42,475 bases of DNA from Sphaeroforma arctica JP610 (lineage: Eukaryota; Opisthokonta; Ichthyosporea; Ichthyophonida): positions 52,326 through 94,800 of the forward strand of contig NW_014040529.1 in assembly GCF_001186125.1 (NCBI RefSeq). The letters are read 5' to 3'. Made by a program: the position numbers and the translations under genes. Position 1 is the first letter of the stretch; every line of letters starts with the position of its first letter. The notes beneath the pieces were generated by a model. It was not told the DNA's origin. It saw only the letters and a program-made list of their open reading frames with translations, and did no database searches. This document shows, one piece after another, positions 34,901 to 42,475 of this stretch.

Positions 34901-37900
34901 TTTTTCATCGACTCATGAGAGATTCAATCTTGTCGTTGAGATACCAGCACATACTAAGCGTCATGAATACAAGCGTACGATGCTGCACTGCATACGAAGA
35001 CGTTCACATACCCAAGGACAAATGCGAACCGAATTGAATCACTGTACTCTCGCCAATTCACATTATGTCACATGCTGTGTTTGAAATCTGGTACTGCTTC
35101 AATTTATGCACTCTATCTTACATTTGAAATGCAACACTATCCATTATCATTTAGGTACTTCTCATGAGCAATGTACCTGTACTTCAACCTCAGGAAACTC
35201 TGTACCGAATTCGGCAAGTCTTTTGTGTATTTTGGTTCGTATCGTCCGCGCACCATATTCACATTTCTCGCTGGTCCCCTGCGAGAGTGTATTGCCGAAT
35301 ATCAGACAGTCGTATGTGACAACCATCACTTTCATCAGAAGTGCGTCTAGATCGTGATCACATCGCATTGTTGTATGCTTGTATTCATCAACTATAAACA
35401 TTCAGAGAGATGGAAAAATGCAATGGACATGACCAAATTAAGACATCCCATCTATCTACACGCCGACACTGACATATAACTTGAATGCACCTATGATACT
35501 ATACTGTACAACGTAAACATGCCGATTAACGATCTAATCGTCTCAACCTTCCAGGGTGTGATATCGCACTGTGAAGACAACTAATATCCTTATGCACCGA
35601 TATATAAACATATATATATCTCCTACCTGCATAATAAGCAGGAATCAGCTTATCACAAGTATTAAAATATAGTTGTGCGTATCACATTGTCGTACAGCTG
35701 TGATCGTGAAAAACTCTTTGGAAGACAGCGAATAAATCCTTTCTGACAGCAATAGCAAATCAGATCCAAATCTGCGACAGAGATTAAGTTACTACGACTT
35801 AATCACCACCAACTTAGCCTCTACCGAATCAAGTTGTGCATACCAAAAAATAAAATGCAATCAAAACTTAACATCCTCACATTCGGACATTAGTTTATAT
35901 TCAATTTTATGTTTCTGCCAGTCTGTCTCAAAATCGGAGAGCATGTATGTGCGAGACGCACATAGGCAAACCTCACCACATCCACTTTGGAATCGTTAAA
36001 CGGGCACAACGCTGTGCGTACCCACTTCCATGTTTAATTTCCATACGCATGAAGCAAACACAACAGCCAAGATACATCCAGATTGACCATACAAACATGG
36101 CACAACATGCACAATCACCGTAAACAAAGCAAACACATATGCAACATACCTAAATGGGGACGACGTTGTGCGCATTCACTACCCTGATAATTCTTCTCTC
36201 GCGCATGCCACAAACTTTATAAATGAATCACATCGAGATTAAACATACCCACACAGCTGCACAGAAATACGCACCAAATACATATGATGCATACCCATAC
36301 GGGCACGACGCTGTGTGCATCCATTACCATAACAAATTTTCTCTCACGCATACCACAAACCCTATAACTGAATTACATCGAGTTTAAACATACCCACACA
36401 GCTGCGCAGAAACGCACATCAAAAACATACAAATCTTCTCTCGCGCATGCCACAAACTTTATAACTGAATCACATCGAGATTAGACATACCCACACAGCT
36501 GCACAGAAACACACTCCAAATACATATGATGCGTACCCATACGGGCACGACGCTGTGTGCATCCATTACCATGGCAAATTTCTCTCACGCATACCACAAA
36601 CCTTATAACTGAATCACATCGAATTTAAACATACCCACACAACTGCGCAGAAACACACACCAAATACATATGAGGCATACCCACACGGGGACGACGTTGT
36701 GGGCATCCACTTCCATGACCGGGATGCTGCACACCTTCTCTGCCACCGAATCTCGCCACTTCCTTTTCTGCCGCAGAGCGTGAAAGTCCACTACAACCAC
36801 GGCAGCATCAAGTTTGTCAATCTATGTTCACGGAGAAACAAATCACAACATGCATGAAGATTAGCTACAGATTCATACATGTGTGCCTTAACATCAAACA
36901 CTCGCCTTCCTGTAATGCTTGTTTTTACACGCTTGCCACCGTTCAGTGCATTTCTTATTAACCGCTCATATTCACGAGATGCCCGACAATGGGTTCGGCT
37001 GTAACTACATAGTCTTCAAAAACATTTGTGTGCCAATCAAATGGTCCTTGATTAGAAAATAAAACTGCTACACGCGACGTACGAAACTAGGAAGGTGTAT
37101 TCGGGCAACAAATCTAGGAGTGCACACTGATCTTTTCGAACCCTCAAAAAATCTAGAAGCAAATGTCACGCTTTATAAATATGTAAATGTACATTAATCA
37201 TGTGGATTTGAACAAGGCAATAGCACAAAGGCCTAGGAAAACGCAGTATTAGTAAAGACCCCTGCTGCTGAAACTAGTGGCATTGGAATCATGTTTAAGC
37301 ACGGAGAGTTGAGATTGTAATGATAAGGTCACCACTGATGCTTTCATTAGTTGCCAAAAAATCGATTCAAACTAACCAAAACTTGAAGAGTCATACCAAC
37401 AGAGAAGTGCTAAACCGGAGACATTTTTGAGCGCCTGCGTGCATATGGCAAATACAGATACCGACCATCCAGGTCGTTCGAATGCTGGTCCCCTATTCGC
37501 ATGAGTCTAAAACTACCCTGCGCTCGATTGCGAAGATACAACTCACACTCGTATAAATCTCAGACAAAGCAAAACTTCAGAAGAAGGGATTAGCGTACGC
37601 GGTCAAGTTGAAAATACACTTCTCACTGTGCACATACCTGGTCTACTATATTTTTGGCCACATCCCCCACGAGAAAATGGAACGGGATATTCAACCCTTG
37701 CAATCTTTTGGAAACTTCTTGCAAACCGCGTAATCTGAATAGTTCCTGGAATTGGAATGAAATAAAATCCAAAAAAGCATACGTTAGCAATAGAGGGTTC
37801 GTACGTGAGACGTCACACCGTGTCACATATGAGCAAATGGTTCTATGTAAAACCGCACACATATCGTGGTAGAGGATAGCATATTTATATAATTGACCGA

Positions 37901-39914
37901 AAACAGTTTCTAAGTTTCTGCAAACGGTTACAAGTGTGACATGCATACAAATACCTGGCGGACGGTGGCTTCTTCGCGGTATCGCTCAGGATATACATAC
38001 ACCACAGAGAGGGTCAGCTTGTTCTTTTGAGCCAATTCTTCTGCGTAGAGCAGCGCCCAATTGTCGTTAACGCGCACATCCCTCTATATGATGAAGTTTT
38101 ATTTGAAAACAAGTGTTTATAGATGACGATATACATGGACAGAGTAGCACTATATCGAACTTCGACTTTTCAATTAGCTTCCGAACTTGATCTTGCATAA
38201 AGAACACCTTAAATGTAGTAAATAGACTAAAGTTTTCACTCGTGCACATGCCAATGAGCACATAAATGAAGACTACACAACACTAAACACGCCCAGGCCG
38301 TCTCAACATCCATTTGCAATATAGGGACAGTCGTGATTGTTCCAATATTGAAATTAGTCTTCGGTAGTATTCGCTGAAGTCCCCCAACTTTGTATGAAGC
38401 CGTTCACATAACACATTCCATCTTTTCTAATCACAAATCAAGGCACGGAAAGAACATGCATATACATAGAAAAAATATACTACCTGCCGACTGGCGACTA
38501 TAATCTATACGCTCGCCGCTAATCACGCTAGATTACCCATACTGACTAATTTCATCCGTACTCCTCACCGGTATACGCATACATACTATCGAGATCCCAT
38601 CAAATTCATACATCAGATAAACTATATCAAATTGATGTTGCCTCAATATCACAGGCGTGTGTTTGATTCAGCAGGTCAAATACCTCCATCCAGTATATAA
38701 CAGTCTTGTGCCCTTCCTCCACCTCGACTATTTTACCAATGTTCTGTTTCCCATTTAGTCGCCGAACTCGTGCTGAATTGACCTGTGAGTATGAGCGGAT
38801 GGATTTAGTATGAGCGGATGGATTTGTTATGACTAGTGACACCGTTCGCCTATTTTGCTGTCAGCAATACATTTAAAGCGAGCAAATTTAAAGTGCCCCA
38901 AGGTATCATTTGCTCTCAGTATGATTCCACAGTGAACGATAGAATTACACACCAAGCACAGAGATCCTCCCTTGATTCGCTTGAAGGTGCTGTATATACA
39001 CTCTGCTGGAAACTTGGTGTGCGCACAAAACTGCAACATACTGGGTAGAGCTACAAACCGATTTTTAATCATTATTCACACGTGACAGTCTGGAGCTACA
39101 AGATGCCTCCGGAGAAACGAATGCATACATGGATACGCATATAAAGTTGTATATGTATGCACAGGCTCCAGATAACATTTACATTCGTTGTCGTCCTCAG
39201 CAAGTCATTAGGTATTACAATGTTTATACTATATGTTTATAACGACTTGTTCCATTTACGTCCTCAAAGCTCGTGATAATAACTAAATTCTATCGTCCAT
39301 ACAGGCATAAACACGGATTTCTTCCCAAAATACACCAGTATTCCAATGAGATACGTTACATATGTTCGAATAGATGTATACGCGTACAAATTCACAGCAA
39401 CTACCAACAACGAATGAGCACGCACTCGTACACATCACACCTGTTGACTGGGAGCAAAAGAGACAATGTTTAGTGTATCTGATTTCGCTTAGTAATGATT
39501 GCAAGCCGTATCGATCATTTCTTAAGTTTTAAATTCTACTTACAACCTATTCGTCAATTGAGTATGGCATAGCCTACGCTAGTTAATGTCCTAAGCTAAC
39601 TTAATTCTGACGCGCTGGCGTTGAACATAACAGAGATGAGCCCACTTACAGTGCACTCTAACGCTAGCATATGCACCGATGTTAAAACTGAGCCTAAGCG
39701 TTATCAACCCTAGCATCAATGCGATTTATCAATATGAGCCTAATATATACTGTTCTTGAAACAAGTCGACAAATCGAGAGAAACTGTGCTCAACGATTAA
39801 ACCTTTGTTCATCGACCTTACCTTCTCCTCAACGGTGCGTTTTACTGATTTGAGTTTCTTTACTTCTCGAACATCTTCAACAGAATCTCTGCCCGACCTG
39901 GCACGCTTTCCCAT
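31935..39914 (-). CDS. PHR: class II CPD photolyase, 13 exons
   Basis: Light-driven, FAD-dependent repair of cyclobutane pyrimidine dimers. Exons on the minus strand: 39822-39914, 38684-38782, 37955-38083, 37638-37745, 36681-36821, 35177-35278, 34716-34796, 33984-34099, 33584-33657, 33198-33360, 32743-32828, 32422-32563, 31935-32139. They total 1539 nt, 512 residues, and every phase matches. Class II landmarks in order: [145 protein letters not shown]. The N-terminus is basic ([11 protein letters not shown]), like a nuclear signal; the end is Lys-rich. The usual LSPxxHFGQ is LSCFFNFGQ here (residues 292-300). An in-frame upstream ATG at 40122-40124 would add 70 residues. Confidence 0.95.
32167..32334 (-). 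other. exon-like ORF inside photolyase intron 12
   Basis: After a strong acceptor (tttttcgcag) a 55-codon frame runs [19 protein letters not shown] and on to IYKPKFGKN and TAA (32167-32169). The composition is protein-like. It is in phase 0, whereas exon 12 ends in phase 2. A second donor 4 bases downstream (tat/gtgtat) would fit phase 0. It could be an alternative last exon that removes the FAD-side [13 protein letters not shown] segment, an exon of a nested gene, or chance. Confidence 0.3.
35980..36680. repeat. minisatellite in photolyase intron 5 built from the end of exon 5
   Basis: Units of about 140-240 bp carry cccacacagctgcacagaaa, ccacaaactttataactgaa, cacatcgagattaaacata and a segment homologous to the last part of exon 5 plus its donor. 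That exon-like segment appears near 36000, 36160, 36305 and 36545, besides the true exon at 36681-36720; one unit near 36395-36480 lacks it. On the minus strand the copies at 36305 and 36545 still read [10 protein letters not shown] followed by a gtatgc or gtacgc donor. Confidence 0.85.
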
Positions 39915-40124
39915 GGTGCTGTAAAATAGTTGCGAGCTACACACGTTCGATTGAAATTGTGGTAGACTATTTATTCCTAAAGCTCGAGCATAAAAGTCTA
40001 GATTGCTAACTTTTTGTTTATGTGCACTGCAGAACTGCCAGGGACACTTGGATTGCTTAACACTTTGACTTCTATAGGTATTGAATCGGGCTGGAAAGCG
40101 TGAGATGATAAAATTAAAGCGCAT

Positions 40125-41206
40125 ATGTCGGACTGAACACACGACGCGATAATATCAAGTATGATGATTGCAGTCCAACGTGATTATGTATGTAATACTG
40201 TAGTATGTGGAGGCGGATGTCAGAATGTGGCTACCTAAAGTAGTAGTAAAACTTTGAAGAAAAGCAAATTTAAAAGTTAAAAAAATACTGATTTTCACCG
40301 TACGCCAATCAAATATAAGCTTCTTATTGGATCGTAGCCGTTCGGCGGCGATGAAGATCAAATGATCCTAATGAGTCTTTTTTCTGGAAAATCAATCAAA
40401 TTTGGCCCGCGCAATTCTTGTTTACCAATTGAAACATCGCTGGTAGTACCACAAGACATGCCTTCGTCATGACTTGATATTTCTGATAATGATGATTTTC
40501 TGAACATAAGAAAAGGATGGTCTTTTGAAGGAGAAGAAGAATTGTGTTTTTACTTCCTATTAGTGTAGTAGAGAGTTGAGCGAGAAATTGGCTCGAGCAG
40601 ATGAAGGCTTAAAGTTGCGAGAAACAGTGAAAGATATATTCACTAAGTTGTTGCGTACAAAGGAGACAATCGTGTAGGCTGTAGGCTGTAGTTCTTACAT
40701 AGGTTGGTCAATCGCGTCCTTTTTTTATCACTATATAGGCTAGTGCTTACACAAAACATTGATTATGTTGACAAATAGAAGTGTGAATAGTTATAATAGA
40801 GAAGTTTTATTTACTTTAAACCGCATACAAGCCGGTATAAAAATAGAAATACCCGGCAGCAATCGGTATTTTTTTCGAAGCATTGCGTTCAGTAGTTCAC
40901 ATCCCATCATTTCGCCACTAGTCCCCACACGATCAAGAATTGAATTGGAACGAGCTCGGATAGACACATACCTATACGATCGTTTTACTGCTGCCTGTGG
41001 GCTGCTGACTTTAACAACCAGTTGAAAATAAGTGTACGGCTGATTTCGGCTGGCATAGCCTCAGATACTACTATATGTGCCATCCTACATCGCATTGACA
41101 TATTACACCCTATAATACAATAACACATACACACTCTAAATCACATTAGCATATAACACACTTGAATCACGCCAATCTATAACGCGCCCTAGTAGATAAA
41201 ATTAAA
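40125..41206. promoter_or_regulatory. spacer between divergent photolyase and NEIL3 genes
   Basis: A CCAAT at 40305-40309 faces an ATTGG at 40326-40330. Another CCAAT lies at 41172-41176, about 31 bp before the NEIL3 ATG. Short CA/TA-rich imperfect repeats fill 41080-41170. An ORF from ATG 40765 to TGA 41025 has no recognisable protein features. A shared promoter role is inferred. Confidence 0.4.
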
Positions 41207-42361
41207 ATGGTGGAAGGTCCTGGGGCAACCCGAAATGGTACAAAAGCACGGGCATTAGTGGGGTGGATAGAAAAGGAATATGGCACACTTGTAGAGGCGT
41301 TCTCGGTGGGAAAGGAAGTATATCTCGTATTTTCTCCACCTTCGGACCCAATAAAAGGCCCTCCGGTTCCAGGAAAGGCTCTGCGGTTGCACTTTGGAAT
41401 GAGTGGGACTATGTTGATCGGCAAGAAGCGGAATGAAGGGGTGCCAAAGTGGAAGGGAGCCCCGACCATTGTTCTTGAGTTTTCTAGCGTGAATTGTTTC
41501 AATAGCAAGAGCATACAATACATGGAGTGCTTTCAAGCAACATTCAGCAAAGTCACGCCATATGTGGCTCGTTCAAAGTATGAGCACTTTCGCGCATTGG
41601 ATGTATGTTCACCGCACTTCGACAGTGCGTGTGTGTATGACGCATTGCACAAGAGACCTGCAAGTATTCTTGCGGATGCCATTCTCGATCAGCTCTTATT
41701 CCCCGGTGTAGGAAATATAATTAAAATCGAAGCTCTACATGAAGCCAGACTCAACCCCAAACGGCTTGTCATGACGTGTACGAAGGAAGAACTGATGTGT
41801 TTGATACAGCATTGTCGAGACTATGCCTTGCTGTGGTTGAAACGTGGCCGTGCGCCTTATAAAAATGTGTACAACCAGACCATGTGTGTAACTTGTAAGC
41901 TACACACTGTGCAGATCCAGAAGATGGGCAGTGACCTGAGTCGGACCACCTTTTGGTGCACAAATTGCCAACCTATATCTGGTGACAAGCAAAGTGCTAC
42001 CATAGCAGAGACACAAGCCCCAGAACCATCGACCCAAGGAACCCCCCAAAATTCGCCATTGCCCACGCAACAGTCACAGTGCTCTCAACATGGCACGAGC
42101 AAACTCAAGCTCAAGCGTGTGCGTAAACCCAACGCCAACCAAGGACGACTATTTCTCACTTGCCAAGTGAAGTGCAAGCTCTTCGCGTGGGCGGATGAGC
42201 ATCTGCACCGCTGTTGTAAGAGTCCGTGTACGCTCAAGATGAGCAAGACTAGCAAGACCGGTGGCCAGTGGTTCCTGTGCTGCAAGGGCTGTCAGTATTT
42301 TGCCTGGGCGAAGGAGGTAGACTTGCAACCATTTGGACCGCGGTTAACCCCATTACTATGA
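41207..42361 (+). CDS. NEIL3: NEIL3-like Fpg/Nei DNA glycosylase with two GRF zinc fingers
   Basis: Single exon, 384 residues. NEIL3 removes oxidised bases from single-stranded and telomeric DNA and unhooks interstrand cross-links. The protein begins MVEGPGATRNG: after Met removal, Val2 takes the place of the Pro nucleophile, as in NEIL3, followed by the catalytic Glu. Then ALRLHFGMSGTMLIGKK, the helix-two-turn-helix region DQLLFPGVGNIIKIEAL, and the Fpg-type zinc finger with C227, C230, C251, C254 and Arg246 (SRTTFWCTNC). A Ser/Thr/Gln linker leads to two GRF fingers, about 292-330 (NQGRLFLTCQVKCKLFAWAD) and 331-372 (GGQWFLCCKGCQYFAWAK). Human NEIL3 has 605 residues and a RanBP2-type finger between these parts; none is visible here. 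AATAAA lies at 42364-42369. The rest of the window to 42475 shows nothing further. Confidence 0.93.
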   Translation: MVEGPGATRNGTKARALVGWIEKEYGTLVEAFSVGKEVYLVFSPPSDPIKGPPVPGKALRLHFGMSGTMLIGKKRNEGVPKWKGAPTIVLEFSSVNCFNSKSIQYMECFQATFSKVTPYVARSKYEHFRALDVCSPHFDSACVYDALHKRPASILADAILDQLLFPGVGNIIKIEALHEARLNPKRLVMTCTKEELMCLIQHCRDYALLWLKRGRAPYKNVYNQTMCVTCKLHTVQIQKMGSDLSRTTFWCTNCQPISGDKQSATIAETQAPEPSTQGTPQNSPLPTQQSQCSQHGTSKLKLKRVRKPNANQGRLFLTCQVKCKLFAWADEHLHRCCKSPCTLKMSKTSKTGGQWFLCCKGCQYFAWAKEVDLQPFGPRLTPLL

Positions 42362-42475
42362 GAAATAAACGTTTATATAGGTATACATTGGGCCCTTTTC
42401 CATAATTTTCATATATACTACTTTTGGCGATCACTGCCCGATCGTTTGTGCGTTGAGTGTGCTTCAACGATTCAT

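Noticed and set aside
40765-41025. Plus-strand ORF of 86 codons from ATG before NEIL3
   Set aside because: No recognisable domain, no splice link to NEIL3, and it lies in the presumed promoter spacer.
1-42475. tRNA, rRNA, CRISPR or mobile elements
   Set aside because: No tRNA B-box with cloverleaf, no array of equal spacers, and no transposase, reverse transcriptase or terminal repeats were seen by eye; a tRNAscan or RepeatMasker run would be decisive.

Overview
The window is nuclear DNA of a eukaryote. Seven complete genes and parts of at least one more can be built. Most are split by GT-AG introns, the standard code is used, and the spacers are full of AT/AC microsatellites. A NEIL3-type glycosylase carrying two GRF zinc fingers, next to a class II photolyase, SMG7, MBF1 and U1-C, points to a unicellular relative of animals. 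An ichthyosporean such as Sphaeroforma or Creolimax is my guess, not a proof. I saw no tRNA, rRNA, CRISPR array, transposon or provirus.

Layout: 362-3338 (+) U1 snRNP protein C, six exons visible, with microsatellite DNA behind it. 5117-9016 (-) multiprotein bridging factor 1, five exons. 9651-11132 (+) an intronless bacterial-type GlmU whose sugar-nucleotide (uridyltransferase) half has lost its signature while its acetyltransferase half is intact. 12044-16573 (+) an intronless SMG7-like nonsense-mediated decay factor of 1509 residues. 18127-22924 (-) an unrecognised 341-residue protein in eight exons that join in frame. 23581-28976 (+) a seven-beta-strand protein methyltransferase of the METTL21/FAM86 group in nine exons, with a long helical N-terminus. 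28973-31839 (+) minisatellites, scattered exons of an unrecognised gene and an 816-base assembly gap. 31935-39914 (-) a class II CPD photolyase in 13 exons, 512 residues. 41207-42361 (+) an intronless NEIL3-like glycosylase.

Splicing and RNA quality control (U1-C, SMG7), transcription co-activation (MBF1), sugar-nucleotide metabolism (GlmU) and DNA repair (photolyase, NEIL3) sit side by side. I see no operon-like logic beyond divergent pairs: MBF1/GlmU, the 341-residue gene/methyltransferase, and photolyase/NEIL3. The last two pairs share spacers that carry oppositely oriented CCAAT boxes.

The most unusual signals are: (1) the GlmU with a dead-looking first domain in a eukaryote; (2) a minisatellite in photolyase intron 5 made of repeated copies of the end of exon 5, each with its splice donor; (3) an in-frame 70-residue upstream extension of the photolyase that looks like a mitochondrial presequence placed before a nuclear-type basic N-terminus. 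Exon boundaries were set by reading splice sites and frame by eye; no alignment or transcript data were available.
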